Below are positions 17,094-24,731 of a stretch of DNA of 35,486 bases, one piece after another (positions within the stretch are counted from its first letter, which is position 1; each line of letters starts with the position of its first letter). Made by a program: the position numbers and the translations under genes. A model generated the notes under the pieces. It was not told the DNA's origin. It did not search any database and saw nothing but the letters and a program-made list of their open reading frames with translations. Source of the DNA: Planctomycetota bacterium (GTDB lineage Bacteria; Planctomycetota; UBA1135); contig JAJRZS010000026.1 of the NCBI GenBank assembly GCA_024275135.1, positions 1 through 35,486 on the forward strand, written 5' to 3'.

Positions 17094-18811
17094 AGTGGCT
17101 TGCGGTTGTTTTGTGCCTGGGTCTTTCGGCATGTCAAAGTGTGGTGCCGAGCAAAGCCCTGGTGCCGCCTATATCCCTAGATGCAGCCCGCCGATTTTAT
17201 GACCAAGGACAGTACTGGAAGGTCTTGGAACTCCTTGCCGCTCATTCCTGGGAGGTCGAGCATAATGTGGAAATCGAGCGTTTACGACAAAACGCTAGTA
17301 TGCCTCTTGGGCTGCGTTGGCAACGCCTAAGGGAGATACGCCGTTGGCAGGATCAATGGCCAAACCACCCCGATCTTGCTTATCTGCAGGCAAGAATGAT
17401 GGAAGATCCAATGGCGCGGGCAAAAGAGATGGAGCGCCTTTTTCACCTTTTTCCGCAACATCCTTGGATTTGGTTTGGTCATGTGACCACGGTCCAGGAA
17501 TTGCGCAGGTGGAACCAGGCCGAAAATTTACTAACTCAGGCAGGGCAAGCAGAGGCCGCCTTGCCTAGTTCCTTTCGCCATTTGTTGTATAGCCGCCAAG
17601 CTCGGCACAAGCATCAATGGGACCAAGCCTTTCAATGGTTAGAGGAGGATGCTTTTCAACAAAATCGGAGTTTTTCCATGTGGGAATACCTTCGTACTGC
17701 GGTTGTGGCGGGGGACCAGGCGCGCATCCATCGTGCGCGCGCAGCCATGCAGCTTCAACGGCAGGCTCCGGAAGTGCAGGATGCTGTCGCTATCGATCTT
17801 GCCTTCCAACGCTTTCAAGCGGAATGGCCATGGTGTCGGGAAGAAAGCTTTCAACAGCAGAGCCAGCGTTTCGACCAATACCTTGCCCAGGTAGGCGCAC
17901 CCCACGGATGGGCCCAGCAGCCACGCTATGGATGGGCGAAGATTGCTGGCATCCTGCGGCCAGAAGCCCAAGCCAGCCCGTTGGCTCAGGCTTGGCTGCA
18001 AGCACGTCGGGCTCTGCTTGCCGGTTATTTGGGAGGACAAAGTCAATGGGTGCTTTTGCAAGGCTGCGATGCTTTCCTTTGTTCTTGGCCCGGTTCTCCA
18101 CCTCTGCAAATTTTGATTGCCGAAAATGCAAGCAGCGTTTCGCAGCCTGCAGCGGAAGCCGGCACCGTGTTTCGTGGTTTTTATTTGCTGCGCCAGCCAT
18201 TGCGGGAAGCAAGCCTTCTTTTGGAAGAAAAACTAAGGTTGTTCTCTGCAGAGCCCATGGTTCTTCCCCAGGGCCAGCCATTTTCTGGCTTGGGAAACCT
18301 GGATTTATCTATGCGGTTGCGGAAACGCGCGATGAAGGATGGCGATTGGTCCGTTTATCAACGCAATTTATGGGTCCTATGCTTGCATGAAAGCGGACAT
18401 TTGCCCGATGTGTTACCTCTGCTCGACAATGGAGGTTCTTTTCTTTCTGTGCTACCGGATTTGCTGAAATCGCAACTTCGATTTGGCAATCCGCGCATGC
18501 AGTTGGAATACGAAGCGCAGTTGCGCGCCTTGGCAACTGGGGTCCAAACGGATTGGCTGTTGGCGGAAACCCTGGACCGAGCCACGGATTTGGGAGATCC
18601 TTATTTTGCCCCTTATCGCCAGTTGATGAAGGATTTGGTGAACTTTGCCGTGGGGCGTGGATGGCCGCCTTTGGCCCGGTGGCAAGAAAAATCAGCCACC
18701 GAAATTGCGCAATTGGCTAGAGATTTCTGTCAGCACAAAGTTTCCCTATTACCGGTAACAGGCATTGAAAACCTGAAACGGCTATTGATAGAGCAAAATT
18801 TCTTTGAATAA
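17090..18811 (+). CDS. TPR-like lipoprotein with HExxH motif, function unknown
   Basis: This 573-residue protein has a lipoprotein signal (hydrophobic 3-14, LSAC with C15), so it should be lipid-anchored outside the cytoplasm. Residues about 30-330 are helical and Trp/Gln-rich with TPR-like spacing. The C-terminal part holds LHESGH (H433-E434-S-G-H437) followed by LEYEAQ (E473/E475), an arrangement seen in gluzincin metallopeptidases, where a downstream Glu is the third zinc ligand. I do not recognise a named family, and the motif could be chance, so peptidase activity is a hypothesis. ATG 17090 overlaps the ribD stop (ATGA), implying coupling. Its 3' end overlaps the convergent yraN by 30 bases. 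Confidence 0.8.
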   Translation: MKWLAVVLCLGLSACQSVVPSKALVPPISLDAARRFYDQGQYWKVLELLAAHSWEVEHNVEIERLRQNASMPLGLRWQRLREIRRWQDQWPNHPDLAYLQARMMEDPMARAKEMERLFHLFPQHPWIWFGHVTTVQELRRWNQAENLLTQAGQAEAALPSSFRHLLYSRQARHKHQWDQAFQWLEEDAFQQNRSFSMWEYLRTAVVAGDQARIHRARAAMQLQRQAPEVQDAVAIDLAFQRFQAEWPWCREESFQQQSQRFDQYLAQVGAPHGWAQQPRYGWAKIAGILRPEAQASPLAQAWLQARRALLAGYLGGQSQWVLLQGCDAFLCSWPGSPPLQILIAENASSVSQPAAEAGTVFRGFYLLRQPLREASLLLEEKLRLFSAEPMVLPQGQPFSGLGNLDLSMRLRKRAMKDGDWSVYQRNLWVLCLHESGHLPDVLPLLDNGGSFLSVLPDLLKSQLRFGNPRMQLEYEAQLRALATGVQTDWLLAETLDRATDLGDPYFAPYRQLMKDLVNFAVGRGWPPLARWQEKSATEIAQLARDFCQHKVSLLPVTGIENLKRLLIEQNFFE

Positions 18812-19150
18812 CTGCCAACTTTGAGGCTGTTGACCGCTCAACTGAACCAAGGCTAAATCCAGGCGCACGGCTTGGACTTTCCTTTGGCGGTTGGCCAACC
18901 ATTCCATAGCCCGGGATATTCGCTGAAGTTGGTTCGGGCCAAGGCAATCCTCGCCCTGCAACCAACTGTCCGCCTGACGCGCTTTGACTTCCACCACCAC
19001 CCAATGCCCACAGGCATCTTGGGCGAGGATGTCGATCTCGGCATAGGGGGTGCGTAGATTCCTTGCCGCCACCACCCAACCCATGGCTTCCAAGGCCGCG
19101 GAAACAAAGCCTTCGGCGGCCATTCCAGACTGCTGGCGAGGAGACGGCAT
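18782..19150 (-). CDS. yraN: YraN-family (UPF0102) nuclease-like protein
   Basis: This small protein of 122 residues belongs to the UPF0102 family, which has a Holliday-junction-resolvase-like fold; its cellular role is poorly defined. The family signature is present: an early Gly/Glu helix (GMAAEGFVSAAL), then RNLRTPYAEIDILA and VVVEVKAR, giving the E...D...ExK arrangement of PD-(D/E)xK nucleases. The start is 24 bases downstream of yajC on the same strand, so the two probably form an operon. It ends inside the convergent lipoprotein gene. Confidence 0.9.
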   Translation of the reverse strand: MPSPRQQSGMAAEGFVSAALEAMGWVVAARNLRTPYAEIDILAQDACGHWVVVEVKARQADSWLQGEDCLGPNQLQRISRAMEWLANRQRKVQAVRLDLALVQLSGQQPQSWQLFKEILLYQ

Positions 19151-19174
19151 GGTTGTATGCCGCCCCGCATTTGC

Positions 19175-19606
19175 TTATTTCTTGCCCGGTTCGGCTTCCA
19201 CAGGGGCAGACGCAGAGCGAGTGACGGCGACACGATCAAATTTCATACGCACGTTATCGCCGACCTTTAAGGTAATGGTGAGTTCGTCGATGGCGGCAAT
19301 GGTGCCATGGAGCCCACCTGCAGTAACGACCTGGTCGCCCTTTTTAAGAGAAGTTTGAAATTCTTTCCGCTTTTTTTGCCGCTTGTTTTCCGGCCGAATC
19401 ACGAAAAACCACATGAAAGCAAACAGCAGCAGCAGCATGATCCAGAAGCTATTGGAGCTACTCTGCGGCGGGGTTTGGTCGGCGTTGCCGCCATCTTGGG
19501 CCACGCTTGTGGTGGCGGTATCCACTGGGGCTGCCGGGGGGGCCGAAGGAGTGTCGGCAAAGCTAACCTTGGGGCGGTCTCCTTCTTGAAGTAGCAGGTG
19601 CATCAT
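19175..19606 (-). CDS. yajC: YajC, accessory subunit of the Sec translocase
   Basis: This is a single-pass membrane protein associated with SecDF and YidC. The visible core is a membrane helix (FWIMLLLLFAFMWFFVIRP) followed by a basic stretch (ENKRQKKRKEF) and the conserved GDQVVTAGGLHGTIAAID segment. Here the helix is preceded by about 50 extra residues rich in Ala, Pro, Ser and Gln, longer than the short periplasmic N-terminus of E. coli YajC. ATG 19606 (or the adjacent ATG 19603) is preferred; the frame continues to a TTG at 19639 without family support. secD and secF are not adjacent. It is divergent from mnmA. Confidence 0.92.
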   Translation of the reverse strand: MMHLLLQEGDRPKVSFADTPSAPPAAPVDTATTSVAQDGGNADQTPPQSSSNSFWIMLLLLFAFMWFFVIRPENKRQKKRKEFQTSLKKGDQVVTAGGLHGTIAAIDELTITLKVGDNVRMKFDRVAVTRSASAPVEAEPGKK

Positions 19607-19647
19607 GTTCGTGGGCAAGGGGTGGCGGCGTTGCCGCAAGGACCGGG

Positions 19648-19654
19648 TATTCTA
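19648..19654. promoter_or_regulatory. Putative shared -10 for divergent yajC and mnmA
   Basis: The bases read TATTCTA on the plus strand, 11 bases before the mnmA ATG, and TAGAATA on the minus strand, 42 bases before the yajC ATG. The minus-strand reading repeats the sequence found before uvrB and tatA. No clear -35 was found for either direction, so one or both readings are tentative. Confidence 0.4.
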
Positions 19655-19665
19655 CAGTTTCTGTC

Positions 19666-20769
19666 ATGGCCAAGCCCCGCGTCCTAGTTGCCCTTTCCGG
19701 GGGCGTCGATTCCAGCGTTGCTGCTCTTTTGCTCAAGGAGCAAGGCTACGAGGTGGTTGGGGTTTTTCTGCGCAATGGGGTAAGTCAGGCGGAAGCAGGC
19801 TCACGTCACAAACAAGGCTGTTGCTCGGTTGAAGATTCTCGGGATGCTGCTTTGGTGGCCGACCGCTTGGGAATTCCCTTTCATGCCATCGACATGGAAG
19901 CGGAATTCGGACAAATCATGGATTATTTTGTTGGCTCCTATTTACAAGGGCATACTCCCAACCCGTGCATTCGCTGCAACCGCGATATCAAATTTGGCGC
20001 CTTGTGGAAACTGGCCGATGCTTTGGGCGCTGAATTTCTTGCCACGGGGCATTATGCGCGGATCCAAAAAAGCCCCACGGGGCCACAGCTTTGGCGTGGA
20101 TTGGATGCGCATAAGGATCAGTCTTATGTCTTGTTTCCTTTGCCCGCCCAGCGCTTGGTCCGCACCCTATTGCCGGTGGGGGAGTTACAAAAGGAAAAAA
20201 CTAGACAACTGGCGCAGGCGGCGAATCTTCCCGTCTTCGCCAAACCAGATAGCGTGGAAATTTGCTTCGTCCCTAGTGGCGACTATCGTGATTTGCTGCG
20301 GTCGCGGGGTGGCTTGGGCAAGCCCGGTCGTATTCTCGATACCGAAGGACGGGAGCTGGCAACTCATCAAGGGCATGCTGGTTTCACTCGCGGGCAACGT
20401 CGGGGATTGGGGTTTGCCTCTACCCAAGCCATGTATGTACTCGATATCAACCCGGAAACGGGGGACGTAATTGTTGGGCCGCGTTCGCGTGTGGGTTGTG
20501 CCGAGGTGGTGGTGGAGGAGTTCCAATTTTTCGATTGCGCCCTGGCCCCGGGCGAAGTTTGGGAACAAGTCGAGGTCCAATTTCGTAGCACCCCCGGTGG
20601 CTTGCCCGCAAGGGTACATGGTGTAGGCGATGGTGTGCTTCAAGTTCAATTCCAAACTCCAGCTGCCAGCGTGAATCCTGGGCAAGGCCTGGCCGTTTAC
20701 CGAGGACAACGCATGCTAGGCGGTGGTTGGATTCGGCAAACCCAGTTCACCAAGCCCCTTTCCGTTTGA
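19666..20769 (+). CDS. mnmA: tRNA 2-thiouridylase MnmA
   Basis: This enzyme adds sulphur to C2 of the wobble uridine (U34) in tRNAs for Lys, Glu and Gln, using ATP and sulphur from a persulphide relay. The 367 residues begin with the PP-loop SGGVDSS (11-17). The catalytic pair is expected to be C103 (CIRCNRDIKFG) and C200 (VEICF). Motifs ATGHYARI, DQSYVLF and the C-terminal beta-barrel are present. The stop codon overlaps the presumed TTG start of the VWA gene. A MnmC-type methyltransferase at 29505 could act on the same nucleotide. Confidence 0.96.
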   Translation: MAKPRVLVALSGGVDSSVAALLLKEQGYEVVGVFLRNGVSQAEAGSRHKQGCCSVEDSRDAALVADRLGIPFHAIDMEAEFGQIMDYFVGSYLQGHTPNPCIRCNRDIKFGALWKLADALGAEFLATGHYARIQKSPTGPQLWRGLDAHKDQSYVLFPLPAQRLVRTLLPVGELQKEKTRQLAQAANLPVFAKPDSVEICFVPSGDYRDLLRSRGGLGKPGRILDTEGRELATHQGHAGFTRGQRRGLGFASTQAMYVLDINPETGDVIVGPRSRVGCAEVVVEEFQFFDCALAPGEVWEQVEVQFRSTPGGLPARVHGVGDGVLQVQFQTPAASVNPGQGLAVYRGQRMLGGGWIRQTQFTKPLSV

Positions 20770-22670
20770 AGTTTCCCTCCTTCCTTGCTTTCTTAGCCCT
20801 GCTTTGTTGGGCGGCAGCAGGTTGGACATGGTTTCAACCGGGAGGCGATTTCTGGATTCTGCTTGATCAAAGCCCGAGTATGGGCAAGTCTGTGGATGCG
20901 GCCACCTGGTTGCGGGAGACGCATTGTTCCCAGGAGGATTGGGAGCAAGCCCTGGCTTCTGGCCATGTCCTTCGTTTTCCCTCCGAGGCCTTTTCGGACA
21001 CCCACGACCTGGCCCAAGCCATGCAAGAATTGCGGCCCCGATTGCAGGCAGGGGATCAGCTGCTGGTTTACACCGATGGCAAATCCTTGGGCAAGCTACC
21101 TGACCCATCGTCTTGGCAATCCTTGGAAGTGTGGTGGCAACAACCGCCACCAAAACCTTGGTTCGCCGCGGTGGAAGCTCCCGCCTTTTGGCCGCAAGGC
21201 CTAGATTGCTTGGTGCATCTACAAATTCGGGATTGTCAACCCGAAAGGGGCCAATTGCTGGTGGAGGAGGAGTCCGGAAGCCTGGCTCAGGTCGAAGTTC
21301 AAGACCTTGGCGGCGGCGCTTTCGACTTGCTGCTCCACGCCAACACCGCCCCGCAAAAACCGCTGTGGATTCGTCTGCAATGGCAGGAGGATGGGGGCCA
21401 ATGCTCCACTTCTTTGCTATTGCTGCCAAACTCCAAATCCCCAACTTTGCTGCTTTCTCCACAGGAATTTGGGGTCGAGGAGCAAGCAGGCCTAAGGCAT
21501 GGGCAAGTGATTTGTTTGGCTTCCAATAAGGTATTACCATGGCTGCAATTACCGAAGTCCTTGCAATTATTTCAATTTTCTCCGCCACCAGCGGATGCGT
21601 TTTGGGTGCTGCTTGATGGCTCCGGCAGCATGGAAGGGGAGGCATGGCAACAAGCTTTGGGCATTTTGCAAACCTTGTTGCAACAGGAAGGAACCCGACC
21701 ATTGCGAGTCTTTCCCTTTCAGTCGCAACTGCTGCCCTCCATCCATCTGCAATCGGTAGAAGATTTAAGTCTGCTGTCGAATCTTTTGCCTTATGGCCCC
21801 ACCCGGTTGGAAGAGGCTCTATTGGATTTGGCGCCACTATGGCAAGGTACCCAGCCTATGCTTATTCTTTCGGATGGTGCGGCCGAAGATTCAGAAGTGG
21901 ATTGGCAAGGTCTATTGACGCAGAAATTTCCTAATGTTCCGGTGTTTTGCTTACCCACTGGCCCAGCCCCCCATGTGGACTTCTTGAAGGGATTGGGGAC
22001 AGTGCTGCCAGTGGGGGAACTTCGCCAACAACTGGAGGAATTATTTTCGCAATTGCAACCAAGCTCCAGCCGACTTTGCTTTCCGCGCGCCTCGGCTAGT
22101 TTTCCATTGCCGACGCGCTGGCGAAGTAGCGTCGACTTTCCTGCTTGGCAGGCTGCTCCCGGTGCAGAGCTCTTGTTGGAAGGGGTGGATGGGCGCGCTT
22201 TTGCTGTCGCCAAACATGTAGGGGCAGGACTTTTGCTTGGGGTTGGTGACTTACCCAATCCAGATTTGCAGAAGCTACTCCAACCGATTGCCAACAGCTT
22301 CCATCAACCCATGCGGGAAGGGTGGGTGAACGGACATTTCCTTCTGCACCAGGAAGGGGAGCCACCCCAATGCTTTCAAAACGGGCAAACATTGGACGTG
22401 GTTTTATTCGAAGTGGGCCCGCCGGTGATTTGGGAAGTTTTGGGCGTGGATCCAACCGAGGTTTTGCTGGTCGAAAAACAAGGGGGGGCTAGCTGGTCTT
22501 TTACCCCCAATACCGCAGCAGAATGGGGCAAAAGTGCCAAAAAATGGAAAAAATGGTTGGAAATCCAGCGAAACCTGATGAAGAAGGAAGACCTTCATCC
22601 TAGACTTCTGTGGGTAGGCTTGTTTCTACTTACCACTGCCTTTGTCGTCCGTAAGCGTGTTCAGCGATGA
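20766..22670 (+). CDS. Membrane protein with two von Willebrand factor A domains
   Basis: Of 634 residues, a membrane helix at about 4-23 and another near 611-629 place the body outside the cytoplasm. Two metal-ion-dependent adhesion site motifs of type DxSxS are visible: DQSPS (34-38), later followed by a Thr (SDTHDL) and YTDGK; and DGSGS (284-288), followed by GPTRLEEAL and LSDGAAED. The layout recalls BatA-like or glutamine-amidotransferase-like membrane proteins common in planctomycetes, but I recognise no named family. The TTG at 20766 makes a TTGA overlap with mnmA and gives a signal-like N-terminus; no ATG fits. The next gene overlaps by ATGA, so the two products are probably made together. 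Function unknown; protein-protein or metal-dependent adhesion is an inference. Confidence 0.85.
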   Translation: MKFPSFLAFLALLCWAAAGWTWFQPGGDFWILLDQSPSMGKSVDAATWLRETHCSQEDWEQALASGHVLRFPSEAFSDTHDLAQAMQELRPRLQAGDQLLVYTDGKSLGKLPDPSSWQSLEVWWQQPPPKPWFAAVEAPAFWPQGLDCLVHLQIRDCQPERGQLLVEEESGSLAQVEVQDLGGGAFDLLLHANTAPQKPLWIRLQWQEDGGQCSTSLLLLPNSKSPTLLLSPQEFGVEEQAGLRHGQVICLASNKVLPWLQLPKSLQLFQFSPPPADAFWVLLDGSGSMEGEAWQQALGILQTLLQQEGTRPLRVFPFQSQLLPSIHLQSVEDLSLLSNLLPYGPTRLEEALLDLAPLWQGTQPMLILSDGAAEDSEVDWQGLLTQKFPNVPVFCLPTGPAPHVDFLKGLGTVLPVGELRQQLEELFSQLQPSSSRLCFPRASASFPLPTRWRSSVDFPAWQAAPGAELLLEGVDGRAFAVAKHVGAGLLLGVGDLPNPDLQKLLQPIANSFHQPMREGWVNGHFLLHQEGEPPQCFQNGQTLDVVLFEVGPPVIWEVLGVDPTEVLLVEKQGGASWSFTPNTAAEWGKSAKKWKKWLEIQRNLMKKEDLHPRLLWVGLFLLTTAFVVRKRVQR

Positions 22671-23677
22671 CCGATCTCTTCTTCTGCAACCTGTGTGACC
22701 AATCTGTTCCCTTGGCTCGCTTAGAGTCCGGTGAGGCTATCCGCCATGGCGGTCGTGTCATTTGTCCAACTTGCTGCGACACCCTAACCATGGCTTCCAA
22801 GCATGAAAGTGGGGAAAAGAAATCAGGGGTTGGGCTAGCCTTGTTGCTTGCACTTGTTGCCTGTGTGGTTTGTGTTTTTTTGTATCTGCAAATGGAAGAT
22901 ATGCGCAAAGAAACCACCCACCAAATCAACGATTCGGTGTTTAGCTTATCGCAAAGTCTTTCTGCCAGTTTGAAATATGCCGATTCCGGTCGAGAAGAAA
23001 TCGTGCAAAAACTAGATTCTTTGCAAACCTCGCTTAAGGCCGATATGCAAAGACAAGAAGGTGCCTTAAGCGAACTGCAGGTGAACTTGTTCAACCAAGA
23101 AAAAGAGCTTGAACATTATGCAGGCCTTGCCGATGGCCAATCTTCTTTGCAGCAAAGTTTGCGCAGTCTTCAAACTCAGGTGCAATTGCAAGACGAGGCG
23201 CTTCGCGAGGTGCGCACAGCTCAAGAGTTTTTGCGCGATCAAATGGCGGAGGTGGAGCGGAAAATGGTGGTCGTCAATACCCCCAAAGAACAGCATGCCT
23301 TCTCTTCGGATGTGCAGAAGTTAGTGGATAAGTTACAGGCAGATGACCCCTTGCTGAGAGTTTCTGCCATTGAAAAATTGAGCAAATTCGAGGATCCCGC
23401 TTTGATTCCCTTCGTGCAGGAGCTGTTGCAGGACAGCTATGAGATGAACCGGTTCTATGCGGCCAACACCCTCGGCGCTTGGAAGGCCTACGACGCCATC
23501 CCCGATCTCATTGCCACCCTAAGCGATGAATATGCCTTTGTGCGCAAAGAGGCCAATGCGGCCTTGCTCAGCATCACTCAAGTAGACATGGGCTACGATG
23601 CCAAAGACAGCGAAAAAGAACGGCAAAAAGCTGTGGAGAAGTGGTTGGCTTGGTGGCAAAAGCAGAGTGAGCAATAA
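22667..23677 (+). CDS. Zinc-ribbon, coiled-coil, HEAT-repeat membrane protein
   Basis: This 336-residue protein starts with a zinc ribbon (C7/C10 and C33/C36) whose middle resembles ribbons common in planctomycetes. A membrane helix lies at about 54-74. Residues 75-205 are heptad-rich and should form a long coiled coil. Residues about 220-310 contain HEAT-like repeats (VSAIEKLSKFEDPALIPFVQ; AANTLGAWKAYDAIPDLIATL). The predicted topology is a cytoplasmic ribbon with the coiled coil and HEAT domain outside, or the reverse. Its start overlaps the VWA gene stop by ATGA, suggesting a shared process. No known family name can be given. Confidence 0.85.
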   Translation: MTDLFFCNLCDQSVPLARLESGEAIRHGGRVICPTCCDTLTMASKHESGEKKSGVGLALLLALVACVVCVFLYLQMEDMRKETTHQINDSVFSLSQSLSASLKYADSGREEIVQKLDSLQTSLKADMQRQEGALSELQVNLFNQEKELEHYAGLADGQSSLQQSLRSLQTQVQLQDEALREVRTAQEFLRDQMAEVERKMVVVNTPKEQHAFSSDVQKLVDKLQADDPLLRVSAIEKLSKFEDPALIPFVQELLQDSYEMNRFYAANTLGAWKAYDAIPDLIATLSDEYAFVRKEANAALLSITQVDMGYDAKDSEKERQKAVEKWLAWWQKQSEQ

Positions 23678-23701
23678 ATCACATCGGGTTTTTCAGAAGG
23701 C

Positions 23702-23732
23702 TTGCCCGTCCTTCGCGCCGCCGCGCTAGAAT
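23702..23732 (+). promoter_or_regulatory. Putative promoter of mdh
   Basis: TAGAAT (23727-23732) is preceded by TTGCCC (23702-23707) with a 19-base spacer, a little long for sigma70. It lies in the 109-base gap before mdh, one of the largest in the window, which supports an independent transcription start. Confidence 0.5.
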
Positions 23733-23744
23733 TCCGCCCCGTTA

Positions 23745-23769
23745 ACGCCCCATTTTCCCTGCGGGGCGT
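23745..23769 (+). other. Hairpin in the mdh leader
   Basis: ACGCCCC (23745-23751) pairs perfectly with GGGGCGT (23763-23769) across an 11-base loop. It lies just downstream of the predicted start of transcription and 17 bases before the ATG, leaving the AGGA ribosome binding site (23777-23780) free. It could stabilise the 5' end. It lacks a following T-run, so a terminator is unlikely. Confidence 0.5.
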
Positions 23770-23786
23770 CCTACCCAGGAAAACCC

Positions 23787-24728
23787 ATGAAAGTTACCGT
23801 TGTCGGAGCCGGATTTGTTGGCATGACTTGTGCCCAGCGCCTTGCTGAACAAGAAGTTGCTGAGGAAATCATTTTAATCGATGTGTTGGAGGGCCGTCCC
23901 CAAGGCATTGCCCTTGATTTGAACCAGGCTGCCGCCGTGGAGGGCTACCAAGCTCTGGTGACCGGCACGAACGACCCCAAAGACACCTACGGGTCGGATT
24001 TGTTCATCATGACCGCAGGCATGCCACGCAAACCCGGCATGGATCGCTCCGATTTGCTGGAGGTTAACGGAAAGATTGTGAATGCGGTGGCCGCCTATAT
24101 CAAGGAAGGCTCCCCCGAAGCCCGCGTGATCGTTGTCTCCAATCCCCTCGACACCATGGTGTACTTGATGGCGGCTTCCCTTGGCTTTGAGAAAAACCGA
24201 GTGGTTGGCATGGCCGGTGTTCTGGATTCTTCACGCATGGCCTTTTTCATCGCCGAAAAAAATGGTGGGGGCATCAAAGATACCCGCTGCATGGTGCTTG
24301 GCGGGCATGGTGATTCCATGGTTCCGGTGCCACAATTTTCTACCGTAGACGGGGTTTCCGTCACGGCTCTGTTGTCGGAAGCCGATATCGAAGCCATCAA
24401 CACCCGCACCCAGCATGGTGGGGCGGAAATTGTCAACCTTTTGAAAACTGGTTCGGCCTTCTACGCCCCTTCGGCCTCGGCGGTGGCCATGGCCAAAGCC
24501 ATCCTTCGCAACGAATATCGTTTGCTGCCCTGCGCTGCCTATCTGGATGGCCAATATGGGCTATCAGGAATTTACCTAGGAGTGCCCTGTGTGCTTGGGA
24601 AAAACGGAGTCGAGCGCGTTGTCGAATTGGATCTCGACGACGCCGGCTTAGCCAAGTTGCATGCTTCGGCGGAGGCCATTCGCGCCGATTTGGCGGCTCT
24701 TGGGGAAATGGAGCTGTTACAGGCTTAG
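23787..24728 (+). CDS. mdh: Malate dehydrogenase (LDH/MDH superfamily)
   Basis: This NAD-dependent enzyme interconverts malate and oxaloacetate in the citric acid cycle. The 313 residues match the LDH-like MDH group. The N-terminal Rossmann motif is VGAGFVG (6-12). The mobile-loop segment GMPRKPGMDR carries the arginine pattern typical of malate rather than lactate specificity. The catalytic His is H174 (GGHGDSMVP), and SNPLD is present. ATG 23787 has AGGA 6 bases upstream. pyk follows 3 bases after the stop. Confidence 0.96.
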   Translation: MKVTVVGAGFVGMTCAQRLAEQEVAEEIILIDVLEGRPQGIALDLNQAAAVEGYQALVTGTNDPKDTYGSDLFIMTAGMPRKPGMDRSDLLEVNGKIVNAVAAYIKEGSPEARVIVVSNPLDTMVYLMAASLGFEKNRVVGMAGVLDSSRMAFFIAEKNGGGIKDTRCMVLGGHGDSMVPVPQFSTVDGVSVTALLSEADIEAINTRTQHGGAEIVNLLKTGSAFYAPSASAVAMAKAILRNEYRLLPCAAYLDGQYGLSGIYLGVPCVLGKNGVERVVELDLDDAGLAKLHASAEAIRADLAALGEMELLQA

Positions 24729-24731
24729 GTC

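Noticed and set aside
20716..21837. Minus-strand open frame (373 codons) opposite the VWA gene
   Set aside because: The plus-strand frame has membrane helices, MIDAS motifs and tight overlaps with its neighbours; the antisense product is Pro/Arg-rich without domains.
23745..23769. Hairpin before mdh as terminator of the HEAT gene
   Set aside because: It lies downstream of a predicted promoter and has no T-run, so a leader structure is more likely.
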